From contig NZ_NPIB01000013.1 of the NCBI RefSeq assembly GCF_002849605.1, forward strand, positions 1 through 64,000: 64,000 bases of DNA, in the 5' to 3' direction. This DNA comes from Photobacterium carnosum (lineage in GTDB: Bacteria > Pseudomonadota > Gammaproteobacteria > Enterobacterales > Vibrionaceae). Below, in pieces: positions 1 through 7,173 of this stretch. A program made the position numbers and the translations under genes. Each line of letters starts with the position of its first letter. The stretch's first letter is position 1. Under the pieces are notes generated by a model that saw only the letters and a program-made list of their open reading frames with translations, made no database searches and had not been told where the DNA came from.

Positions 1-133
1 ATTCATTTTCAGTCATAGTGAGCAACATTTATTGATTCCAGTTCATAGCAAAACCTATGATCTGAATATAGTTCAACATGACATTTCTAACGGGTTCAAA
101 CCGGACATTTCTAAATGGGACCTACACGCGTAG
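1..133 (+). mobile_element. Possible IS end or truncated CDS tail
   Basis: Frame 2 is open from the window edge to a TAG at 131-133 (about 43 codons, ending SKWDLHA), so this could be the C-terminal tail of a gene that starts outside. The same stretch carries GACATTTCTAA twice (80-90 and 104-114), 24 bp apart. Repeated short motifs of this kind are typical of IS21-family ends, and the wording resembles such ends from memory only. The stop codon lies inside the first dif-like site. I cannot decide between an insertion-sequence terminus and a truncated ordinary gene. Confidence 0.25.
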
Positions 134-159
134 TACGGATTAGATGCATACTGTTAAAT
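132..159 (+). other. dif/XerCD-like site, left of the RT module
   Basis: An 11-bp XerC-like arm AGTACGGATTA (132-142), a 6-bp spacer GATGCA and an 11-bp XerD-like arm TACTGTTAAAT (149-159) give the 11-6-11 layout of dif. The XerD arm matches the known TTATGTTAAAT at 9 of 11 positions; the XerC arm matches AGTGCGCATAA at 8 of 11. The stretch CATACTGTTAAATAC (147-161) recurs exactly at 2701-2715 on the far side of the RT-SLATT operon, in the same orientation. Function as a recombination site is inference. Confidence 0.45.
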
Positions 160-305
160 ACAGGCATTTTTAGAGAAAAGTCATATTAGGTGTCGAGTGA
201 GAGGTCTTTATGTCTTTAAAATCGTTTATAGAGGCTATTTAACGGGTATTTGAGTCATGTCAGACTGATAAGCGATTATGGCGAGATTGATTGATAAAAA
301 TAGTC

Positions 306-366
306 AGATTTAAAATAAATCTATTTCTAGGGGGTTTGCCTAAATTTAGATTTATTTTAAATCTAA
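306..366. repeat. Inverted pair of AT-rich palindromes
   Basis: AGATTTAAAATAAATCT at 306-322 is the exact reverse complement of AGATTTATTTTAAATCT at 348-364. Each copy is itself a hairpin (TTAGATTTA, a TTT loop and TAAATCTAA at 346-366). The right copy with its AAGG tail (348-368) recurs as a 21-bp perfect direct repeat at 2751-2771, beyond the RT-SLATT operon. Confidence 0.85.
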
Positions 367-458
367 GGAATAAGATCGCTTAGGCGGCCTTTATTGTATC
401 TGAGCGCTACGAGGACTCTGGATCACATAAGATGGATGCTGTTAATAATTATGGTATA

Positions 459-486
459 AAAAACACACTCGGTTAAGTGTGTTTTT
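459..486 (-). terminator. Rho-independent terminator of the RT-SLATT operon
   Basis: An 11-bp stem (459-469 with 476-486) around a 6-base loop CGGTTA, flanked by A and T tracts, lies 20 bp beyond the reverse transcriptase stop on its strand. Confidence 0.85.
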
Positions 487-505
487 GTTTCTTAATTTAC
501 GAGTA

Positions 506-1858
506 TTAAGAGAATGAAGATATATCTGTTTCCATAGATTTCACTTCTCTATTGATAATATTCCAAAAATTATTTTCTATATCTTGTTCTGATAATTTTA
601 ACTTGTGTACTGGAATTCCTTTATCGTATGAAATTACTTCTTTCATGTTTTTATAATTATATGTATCAAAGTTTGGGAAATAGTTGTTATTCCATTTATT
701 ATGCTTAATTTCATGTATGGCTCTAGTTGATTTTTTTACGCCGTTGTACTCAACATGGTGTCTTATGCACAGTTTTTTAATCATGTTATCTAGATTAAAT
801 AGCATTAGCATATCGTCAATTTCTGAAAAGAAGAATAACCAACCTTTACATTTTTTATTGGAAATACAACCTGTAATTCTTAAGTTTAGTTTCCAGAATA
901 GCAAAGCTTTTGATCGTTGCTTTCCAGCATTGGAATATGAAGTGAATAGTGCTGCTATAGCATCCTGAAATTTTTTTCTACTAGAATACCTAATTGAAGT
1001 TGTTATCTTTCTAGAAGGTTTAAGTGGTATATTTTTATTACCGTTATCCATCTTCGGATTATATATATACCCCAGATAAGAAAATTCATCATTTATAGGT
1101 TGTATTATAGTTTTATCAGAAGTTTCGCTTACTTCATGTGCTTTAAGGATCAGTGCGTTAACTTCTGTTATAAAATGATTATAAATATTTTCAGCTTCAT
1201 TGTTTTTACAGAATATAAGTACATCATCAACATATCTTTTATAAAAAATATTGTATTTACTTATTTTTTCATCTATTTCATGCATGTATATTTCAGCAAG
1301 TACGTTTGAAATAGATAACCCTTGTGGGATGCCTATAATGTTTTTTTTATTTTTCTCAAAACCAGTTGAAATTGCATTTTTAATTAAAGTGATAGCCGTA
1401 TCTTCAATCCCTAGCGTTTTTAGTTTTTCTTCTAAGATGTGGTGGGAAATTGTTGGGTAAAAATCTTTAATATCTATTTTTATTACAGTTTCGTACTGAC
1501 CTATTTTTAAAGCGGATTTAACATCTCTTGTTGCTTGCTGTGGTACTTGAATGTTTAGGTGATCAGAAAGTTTTTTTTGGAGGTAATTGTTCAATGCTTT
1601 TAAGGCAATCCTATCTCTCAATGTAGGTATAGCAATTTGTCTTGGGTATTTATTAGCACCTTTAGAAATTAGTTTTTCTTTGTATCTAGTGAATTCATAT
1701 TCTTTAAAAAACACTTTTGTAACTATAGTATTAATATCTTTACTTTGATTTTTAGCGAAGTGCTTTGGTTGTATACTATCAATGCCAGTCACTTTAGATA
1801 AAGCAAAGTTAGAAATGTATATTTTTCTTAAGTTGTCAGATGTGAATATAGAGTTCAT
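506..1858 (-). CDS. UG/Abi-class (DRT-like) reverse transcriptase
   Basis: 450-aa RNA-directed DNA polymerase. The fingers region has SKGANKYPRQIAIPTLRDR (about 65-83), like the PRxIxIPTxRDR block of group-II-intron-like RTs. The palm carries IKIDIKDFYP (catalytic Asp129), GIPQGLSISNVLAEIYM (about 176-192) and the YVDD box (209-212, Asp211/212), so the polymerase site looks intact. It has no maturase X/HNH domain and no visible intron, which argues against a group II intron. It starts 4 bp after the SLATT-like gene stops, so the two are almost certainly co-transcribed. RT plus SLATT is an arrangement reported among the defence-associated UG/Abi RTs (from memory, the type called DRT10/UG17); assignment to that subtype is inference. 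It could instead belong to an uncharacterised UG group. Confidence 0.88.
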   Translation of the reverse strand: MNSIFTSDNLRKIYISNFALSKVTGIDSIQPKHFAKNQSKDINTIVTKVFFKEYEFTRYKEKLISKGANKYPRQIAIPTLRDRIALKALNNYLQKKLSDHLNIQVPQQATRDVKSALKIGQYETVIKIDIKDFYPTISHHILEEKLKTLGIEDTAITLIKNAISTGFEKNKKNIIGIPQGLSISNVLAEIYMHEIDEKISKYNIFYKRYVDDVLIFCKNNEAENIYNHFITEVNALILKAHEVSETSDKTIIQPINDEFSYLGYIYNPKMDNGNKNIPLKPSRKITTSIRYSSRKKFQDAIAALFTSYSNAGKQRSKALLFWKLNLRITGCISNKKCKGWLFFFSEIDDMLMLFNLDNMIKKLCIRHHVEYNGVKKSTRAIHEIKHNKWNNNYFPNFDTYNYKNMKEVISYDKGIPVHKLKLSEQDIENNFWNIINREVKSMETDISSFS

Positions 1859-1862
1859 AGCT

Positions 1863-2417
1863 TTACTTTTTGCATGAGAAGTAAATTATTAATAACGGTA
1901 TAGATAATATTGCAATAGTTAGTAATACGTTAATAACTTTTATTGAGTAAAATAATACAAAATCGTACCATCTAGCAATTATAGTTAAGTCATCGATATT
2001 GTTAGTATTATTGTAAGCAGTAACTTTGGCATTAAGAAAATCAATCCAAGAGTGGTTTTCACAAGATTCAAGTATCTCACGATATTTTTGTGAATCTTCG
2101 TTATTCAAATGGTCTTGATATTTAACTTTTATGTAAAGAGATTGTAAGTCAATATATCCACATTTAAATTTATTGGCTCTTTCGTTATGACGGCCTAGAG
2201 AAATAAATAAAGACATACAGAAAACAAAAACGGAAAAGCAAATAAATACCTTTGATATTACATCAGGTTGTGTTTTTCCTAGTAGTAATACAGATGCAAA
2301 AACTCCGCAAAGAGAATACCAAAATAGATACCTATTCGACCAATAAGCATAGTGAAGTAGTCTACTTTCAGCATTTATCCATGATTTTCTTGTCCACCAA
2401 ATACTATCTTTATTCAT
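1863..2417 (-). CDS. SLATT-like membrane effector paired with the RT
   Basis: 184 aa. Two closely spaced hydrophobic helices near the N-terminus (about 29-47 and 54-75) are followed by a polar, probably helical cytoplasmic segment (76-145), and another long hydrophobic stretch lies at the C-terminus (about 150-181). This fits the SLATT group (SMODS- and SLOG-associating two-TM effectors), inner-membrane proteins thought to kill or arrest cells by disturbing the membrane when a nucleotide- or RT-based sensor fires. The start follows a GGAGATGTA ribosome binding site, and it is the first gene of the RT operon. The family call rests on architecture and neighbour, not on a profile match. Confidence 0.65.
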   Translation of the reverse strand: MNKDSIWWTRKSWINAESRLLHYAYWSNRYLFWYSLCGVFASVLLLGKTQPDVISKVFICFSVFVFCMSLFISLGRHNERANKFKCGYIDLQSLYIKVKYQDHLNNEDSQKYREILESCENHSWIDFLNAKVTAYNNTNNIDDLTIIARWYDFVLFYSIKVINVLLTIAILSIPLLIIYFSCKK

Positions 2418-2429
2418 TACATCTCCGAA

Positions 2430-2620
2430 TTAGTTGCCCTGCGGGAAAATTTTAAGACTATTAACGCCCTTTTTAGGGGGCTACTTCACAAGGAAGTAAG
2501 TGAGTAAATCACTTCATGATTAGAATCACCTCTATGAGAGGCTTGTATATAACACACCGACAGGGCGTGAGAATAATACACGTTATCTTGTTGCATATCA
2601 TTAGATTAATGAATCATACA
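2430..2620 (-). ncRNA. Candidate structured leader or ncRNA upstream of SLATT-RT
   Basis: The region just upstream of the operon start is rich in short stems: CCTCTCATAGAGG (perfect), GAAGT...ACTTC around 2490-2515, GCCC...GGGC around 2466-2482, and CCC/GGG at about 2437-2445. No ORF is present. Several defence RTs use a non-coding RNA template encoded next to the RT, so this is the natural place to look for one. There is no direct evidence of transcription. Confidence 0.3.
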
Positions 2621-2684
2621 AATAAATAGTTACAAAAAACTGCATTTTAAAATTAATTATTATCAGAGGTCGTTTTTCTATGTC

Positions 2685-2713
2685 AGTGCGCATAAATAGA
2701 CATACTGTTAAAT
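2685..2713 (+). other. dif/XerCD-like site, right of the RT module
   Basis: AGTGCGCATAA (2685-2695) equals the XerC arm of Vibrio/E. coli-type dif sites at all 11 positions apart from the variable first base. It is followed after 7 bp by TACTGTTAAAT (2703-2713), 9 of 11 to the XerD arm. The spacer is one base longer than the canonical 6; Xer sites on plasmids tolerate 6 to 8. It has the same orientation as the left site at 132-159, so the pair frames a 2.5-kb module. Confidence 0.55.
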
Positions 2714-2739
2714 ACCGCCCAATTTGAGGCGGTATTTTT
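2712..2739 (+). terminator. Strong hairpin with T tract
   Basis: ATACCGCC (2712-2719), 8-base loop, GGCGGTAT (2728-2735), then TTTT. The T tract is on the plus strand although both neighbouring genes are minus, so it would insulate against plus-strand transcription or act as a structural element beside the dif-like site. Confidence 0.65.
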
Positions 2740-2750
2740 GTATGCGAGGT

Positions 2751-2771
2751 AGATTTATTTTAAATCTAAGG
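2751..2771. repeat. Second copy of the 21-bp palindromic repeat
   Basis: AGATTTATTTTAAATCT plus AAGG, identical to 348-368. It lies 37 bp beyond the right dif-like site, whereas the left copy lies 188 bp beyond the left site. Confidence 0.85.
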
Positions 2772-2853
2772 CGAAAATGCTTTTACGTTAAATGATTACG
2801 ATTTAAATATGTTGCACAACAACAAAATAGGCACTAAAAAGCCGCGTAAATCT

Positions 2854-3849
2854 TTATGGAAGTATCTGTTCTTGAAGCTTTTCTGCTTTGTTAATATCTT
2901 CAGCTGACATGTGTTGTTTTATATCTTTTATCTCAGAACTGGCATCGTAACCATTATTTTCTGCAATATTATACCAAGCTAAAGCAGTACTGAAATTACT
3001 GTATGTTCCATGTCCATTACGATACGAATACCCAACCATATATTGACTATATTCATTACCTTGCATGGCACCTTTCATGAAATAACTTAATGACTTCTTA
3101 TAATCAGTCTTGTTAAATCCGCATTGAGCTTTGTAGTCGGTATAGTAATAAATGTCACCCAGTTTGGCATAAGAGCGAGTGTGATTATCCGTATTTATTG
3201 CTTGCTCGAGGAGTTTAATTGCATGAGCACAGTCTTTTTTAACACCTTCACCGTTAAGGTAAGAGAGGCCTAAATTATACATCGCACTGGCATCCCCTTG
3301 TTCGGCTGATTTTTTGAACCATAGGGCTGCTTTAGTATAGTCTTGTTTGACACCTTGACCGTCGTTGTATGAAAAAGCCAATTGGTACATAGCATCGTTG
3401 TATCCCAATTTGGCAGCTGCAAGATAATACTTATTGCCTCTTTTGTAATCCTGTTGAGTACCTTCACCATCAAAGTACATAACACCTAAGCTATAAAGCA
3501 CATAAGGATCTTGTTTTTGTTCTAATTGGTGATAAAGCTTGAGTGCTTCTTTGTAGTGACTATCTTCGTAATAGTAATCAGCTAGAGTTAGTGTTGCTTT
3601 AGGGTGATTTTTTTTTGCAAGCAGAACAAGGTATTTTATACCCTGTTCAATATTTTCTTGCATCATTGATTCTGATATTAAAATATTTGCTGCGTTGTAA
3701 AGAACTTCTGCATTAGCCGATGTCTCAGCTTTTTTAATAACAGTTAGATCTTCTTGAGTATATTCGTCGGCGCTTAAATCATAGGCAAAAGAAGGAGCAG
3801 AAAGGACAAGAGATATTCCTGTAGATATTAGAGTTTGACGATAGTTCAT
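2854..3849 (-). CDS. Secreted Sel1-repeat protein
   Basis: 331 aa. An N-terminal signal peptide (MNYRQTLISTGISLVLSAPSFA, probable cleavage after SFA) is followed by TPR/Sel1-like helical repeats from about residue 90 to 310. The repeats show the signature LGVMYFDGEGTQQDYKRG, LAFSYNDGQGVKQDYTKA and LGLSYLNGEGVKKDCAHA. Sel1 repeats are protein-protein interaction scaffolds, and the signal peptide places it in the periplasm. No catalytic domain is visible. It borders the RT module but looks like a separate transcription unit; no clear ribosome binding site is seen at the start. The partner is unknown. Confidence 0.85.
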   Translation of the reverse strand: MNYRQTLISTGISLVLSAPSFAYDLSADEYTQEDLTVIKKAETSANAEVLYNAANILISESMMQENIEQGIKYLVLLAKKNHPKATLTLADYYYEDSHYKEALKLYHQLEQKQDPYVLYSLGVMYFDGEGTQQDYKRGNKYYLAAAKLGYNDAMYQLAFSYNDGQGVKQDYTKAALWFKKSAEQGDASAMYNLGLSYLNGEGVKKDCAHAIKLLEQAINTDNHTRSYAKLGDIYYYTDYKAQCGFNKTDYKKSLSYFMKGAMQGNEYSQYMVGYSYRNGHGTYSNFSTALAWYNIAENNGYDASSEIKDIKQHMSAEDINKAEKLQEQILP

Positions 3850-4006
3850 TATAATAATTCTATTTTGTTTTGTAGTTGAATTATAAAGCTATTCTGATTG
3901 TTTAAAAGATTATGAATAGAATTAATCTATGGAATGTGATCGTTGTACAATTATATGAGGTGTTTCGTTTTATGCGTGATCAATATGATTTTTCCAAACT
4001 AAAAAA

Positions 4007-4027
4007 AAGGGCACTTTACGTGCCCTT
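4007..4027 (-). terminator. Terminator after the DAACS symporter
   Basis: An 8-bp stem AAGGGCAC (4007-4014) and GTGCCCTT (4020-4027), with an 8-base A run that reads as U's on the minus strand, directly downstream of the symporter gene. Confidence 0.85.
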
Positions 4028-4058
4028 GAATATGGTATTCGCAAGTTTTTACTCGTTG

Positions 4059-5384
4059 TTATGATTTTGGTGCTTGCGGTTGAGGATTCGGATGGAAACG
4101 AACCACTTCATCTTCTGTCGCTGCTAGTGGATCATTGAAACGTTCAATATCCATTTCACCTTCAGATTTAGCAACAATACAGGTTACGACACTATCACCC
4201 GTGATGTTAACGGCGGTACGTACCATATCAAGTAGACGGTCAACACCCATAATCAATGCGATACCTTCAACAGGTAGACCTACTTGGTTAAGTACCATTG
4301 CAAGCATAATCAGACCAACCCCAGGAACACCTGCCGTACCGACTGATGCCAATGTTGCGGTTAGAATAACCATGATGTAATCATTCATCGAAAGGTCAAT
4401 ATTAAACGCTTGAGCAATAAATACCGTTGCCACACCTTGCATGATGGCGGTGCCGTCCATGTTAATGGTTGCACCAAGGGGAACCGTAAATGAGGCAATC
4501 TTGTTATTAACACCTAAACGCTTAGTGGCTGTTTCCATTGTAACGGGAATGGTGGCATTGGATGATGCGGTTGAGAACGCAAACATTACAGCATCTTCCA
4601 TTTTCTTGAAGAACGTAATTGGGCTCAAACCGGTAAATACTTTTAGCATTACGCTATAAGTGACCAATGCATGCAGTAATAGAGCAGCGACTAAGACGAG
4701 GAAGTAATTAATTAAGCTAAAGATCGCATCTAAGCCTAAACCTGTGAACAATTTCGCCATTAAGAAGAACACACCGTATGGGGCAATGTTCATCAATAAA
4801 GCCACCAGCTTCATGATCACTTCATTTAAATCGGCAAATACTGCTGCCAGACGTTCACCTGGTTTGCCAGCGGCACTGATTGCGATACCAAATAAAACGG
4901 CAAATACAATAATCTGTAAGGTATTACCATTTGCCATTGCGCTGATTGGGTTGGTTGGGAACATGCCCACAATAACGCTACCTAGCGATGGTGCTTCTTT
5001 AGATGCAAATGTTGTTGCAGCACTTAAATCGGCCCCTGCACCTGGTTGGAAGATATTTGCCATGGTCAGCGCAAGGGTAATGGCTAAGGCTGTAGTGGTG
5101 AGATAAAACGCTAAGGTTTTACCACCAAGGCGGCCAAGTGTTGCTAAATCTTTTAATGAGCTTGTACCACAAACCAGTGAGACAAAAACCAGAGGTACAA
5201 CGAGCATTTTTAAGCTGGCAATAAAGATTTTGCCACCAACATCAAACAGGCCATCTACGATGTAGTTATTAACAAAAGCGACATCAGCAAAAAGGGAACG
5301 GATCATAAATCCTGTCAGAATACCTAAAACCATACCGAGTATAACTCGGCCAGTCAGTGACATTTTTTTCTTTTCTGTGGTCAT
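4059..5384 (-). CDS. DAACS-family dicarboxylate/glutamate:cation symporter
   Basis: 441 aa, typical length for GltP/DctA-type carriers of the dicarboxylate/amino acid:cation symporter family, inner membrane. The serine-rich re-entrant loop AFSTASSNATIPV (about 270) and the NMDGTAIMQGV substrate/cation motif (about 310) are present, as is the hairpin-2 region GTAGVPGVGLIMLAM (about 350) and the conserved RTAVNITGDSV segment near 390. The substrate is probably glutamate/aspartate or a C4-dicarboxylate; the sequence alone does not settle which. It has its own terminator and a long upstream gap, so it is monocistronic. Confidence 0.9.
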   Translation of the reverse strand: MTTEKKKMSLTGRVILGMVLGILTGFMIRSLFADVAFVNNYIVDGLFDVGGKIFIASLKMLVVPLVFVSLVCGTSSLKDLATLGRLGGKTLAFYLTTTALAITLALTMANIFQPGAGADLSAATTFASKEAPSLGSVIVGMFPTNPISAMANGNTLQIIVFAVLFGIAISAAGKPGERLAAVFADLNEVIMKLVALLMNIAPYGVFFLMAKLFTGLGLDAIFSLINYFLVLVAALLLHALVTYSVMLKVFTGLSPITFFKKMEDAVMFAFSTASSNATIPVTMETATKRLGVNNKIASFTVPLGATINMDGTAIMQGVATVFIAQAFNIDLSMNDYIMVILTATLASVGTAGVPGVGLIMLAMVLNQVGLPVEGIALIMGVDRLLDMVRTAVNITGDSVVTCIVAKSEGEMDIERFNDPLAATEDEVVRFHPNPQPQAPKS

Positions 5385-5772
5385 TAATATTTATCCTTAA
5401 TATTTATTTCTCTCTGTCCATCGATTATCAGAGTGCGTTCGAAGAGTAGCAGTTATTTGTCTGTTAACGTGAAGTAATAATTGTTATTAACTGCTAAAAT
5501 CTGCGTTAAGTCACAAATTTTATACTGATTTAATGTTTATAAAATCTATTTTTAACTAATATTTAACATAAATCGCGATTTGAATGTATAAATGAGTAAT
5601 AAAACGTTATTTTTTCGAGGAATATGATCGGGATTTTCGATAAATAGTTGTAAGAGAATAATGTAGGAAGGATATTGATGATGTTTATAACAGGGAGGAG
5701 ACTACGTACTTTTTCTTTATAGATGCTAAAAAAGTACGTAGCTTGTGTCGTTATTATTTATAGATAAAGCGA
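5385..5772. other. Intergenic region with a 13-bp inverted repeat
   Basis: The 388 bp between the symporter start and the flavoprotein stop is AT-rich and without a supportable ORF. The only clear structure is the inverted repeat CTACGTACTTTTT (5702-5714) with AAAAAGTACGTAG (5729-5741), 13 of 13 paired with a 14-base loop. It follows the flavoprotein gene but lacks a U tract on that strand, so it may be an atypical terminator or a binding site. Confidence 0.6.
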
Positions 5773-7101
5773 TTATTTAGCCACATTACCCGCGACATTC
5801 ATAATATCCCAAGTACGTGCAAATGGCGGCGCATAGGCAAAATCCATCATACCTAGTTGTTCGGTTGTTGCGCCAAGACTGATGGCAACGGCAAGGGCAT
5901 CAACACGGTGAACAGCCCCTTTATTACCGATCATTTGACCACCAAGTAATTGTTTATTATCAGAACGGTAAATTAATTTAATATAAAGTGGTGATTGGCC
6001 TTCACAGTAGTTGGTGTGGCATTTATCACTAATATACACGGTGCTGTAATCAATATTAGCTTGTTGAGCTTCACGCTCTGAGAGTCCGGTGCGAGCGGCT
6101 TCTAAGCCTAAAACTTTGACACAACTGGTACCTAATGTACCGTCATAACGGAGATTTTTTCCTGCGATATTCTCACCGACTAAGCGCCCCATTTTATTAG
6201 CGCCTGTTGCGAGTGGAATATAAACAGGCTGCTGTAACTGTGCATGCCAAATGGTAGCGCAATCGCCTGCCGCCCAAATATTATCTATTGATGTTTTTCC
6301 TTGCTGATCAATGATTATTGCGCCATTGGCTAAACGTTCAATGCCTGTTGCGGCAATAAAATCTGTATTCGGTTTAACGCCAGTACAGCAGATCACTAGA
6401 TCGGTCGCATAAATATCTTTATCGGTTTTAATGCTAGTAACACGATCATCACCAATAATTTCACACACTGATTCTTTAAGGTGAATTTGTACACCAGCGT
6501 GTTCAAGTTCAGGTTGAAGATGTTGGCTGATTTCAGTATCAAACGCATCGGGAATTAAGCAGGCGGCACGTTCAATTAAGCGTACTGTTTTACCTTGATG
6601 GATCATCGCTTCAGCCACTTCTAAGCCAATAAAACCTGAACCAATAATCGTTACATGTTGGCATAGTGGATCGGCAAGGGCGGTTTTAATGTCTAAACCA
6701 TCTTGCATACGACGTAATGAATAAACCCCTTGTTTTTCAAGGCCAGCTATTGGGGGGAATATTTCTTTAGCACCCGTTGCAATCATTAAACGATCATAAT
6801 GGGTAACGAGTGTTTCCCCTTGATGTTCAACGGTGAGTTGCTGCTGTTGTGGGTCGAGATCAACAACGCGATGTTGAGTTAAGACCTGAATCCCTTTTTC
6901 TGCAAATTGTGCTGGGGTAAATTCTGCCATGAAATTGGCATCAGAAAATTCATCACCAATATAATAAGGTAATCCACAGGCACCAAAAGAGATCACATTA
7001 GAGGCTTCATAAACAACAATCTCAGCGGTTGGGTTAATGCGTTTTGCTTTTGCTGCGGCACTCATACCTGCGGCTTCGCCACCAATAATGATAATTTTCA
7101 T
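5773..7101 (-). CDS. CoA-disulfide-reductase-like FAD/NAD(P) oxidoreductase
   Basis: 442 aa, single-cysteine pyridine nucleotide-disulfide oxidoreductase. An N-terminal FAD Rossmann motif (IIIGGEAAGMSAA), the active-site block SFGACGLPYYIG with one redox Cys near residue 42, the NAD(P) motif IIGSGFIGLEVAEAM (about 152) and the second FAD motif IWAAGDCA (about 273) are present, followed by the dimerisation domain. This subgroup includes CoA-disulfide reductases, NADH oxidases and persulfide reductases. It lies 72 bp downstream of a cystine transporter in the same orientation, which favours a role in disulfide or sulfur metabolism. A GGAA ribosome binding site precedes the start. The exact substrate is not decidable here. 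Confidence 0.85.
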   Translation of the reverse strand: MKIIIIGGEAAGMSAAAKAKRINPTAEIVVYEASNVISFGACGLPYYIGDEFSDANFMAEFTPAQFAEKGIQVLTQHRVVDLDPQQQQLTVEHQGETLVTHYDRLMIATGAKEIFPPIAGLEKQGVYSLRRMQDGLDIKTALADPLCQHVTIIGSGFIGLEVAEAMIHQGKTVRLIERAACLIPDAFDTEISQHLQPELEHAGVQIHLKESVCEIIGDDRVTSIKTDKDIYATDLVICCTGVKPNTDFIAATGIERLANGAIIIDQQGKTSIDNIWAAGDCATIWHAQLQQPVYIPLATGANKMGRLVGENIAGKNLRYDGTLGTSCVKVLGLEAARTGLSEREAQQANIDYSTVYISDKCHTNYCEGQSPLYIKLIYRSDNKQLLGGQMIGNKGAVHRVDALAVAISLGATTEQLGMMDFAYAPPFARTWDIMNVAGNVAK

Positions 7102-7130
7102 ACTATTGTCTTTTCCTTAAAAAATGGAGA

Positions 7131-7151
7131 AGGGAGGCAATACACCTCCCT
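7131..7151 (-). terminator. Hairpin between the cystine transporter and the flavoprotein
   Basis: AGGGAGG (7131-7137) pairs with CCTCCCT (7145-7151). On the minus strand a U-rich stretch follows after a short gap. It may attenuate transcription from the transporter into the flavoprotein gene. Confidence 0.5.
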
Positions 7152-7173
7152 TAAAACGAATGTTTACTATTGA

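Larger units (their letters stand above)
160..505. other. Non-coding flank downstream of the RT operon
   Basis: No credible gene is visible between the left dif-like site and the 3' end of the reverse transcriptase gene. The stretch contains the inverted pair of AT-rich palindromes (306-366) and the RT terminator (459-486). The rest shows no repeat or ORF that I can support. Confidence 0.6.

Noticed and set aside
80..114. Firm call of an IS21-family end from the GACATTTCTAA repeats
   Set aside because: No transposase sequence is visible and the resemblance is from memory, so it was kept only as a low-confidence feature.
149..163. LexA-like box CTGTTAAATACAG
   Set aside because: The CTG/CAG halves are 7 bp apart; the SOS box needs CTGT-N8-ACAG. 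It fits the XerD-like arm better.
506..1858. Retron or group II intron RT
   Set aside because: No msr/msd-like inverted repeat immediately upstream of the RT start, no maturase or endonuclease domain, no intron domain V; partner gene is SLATT-like.
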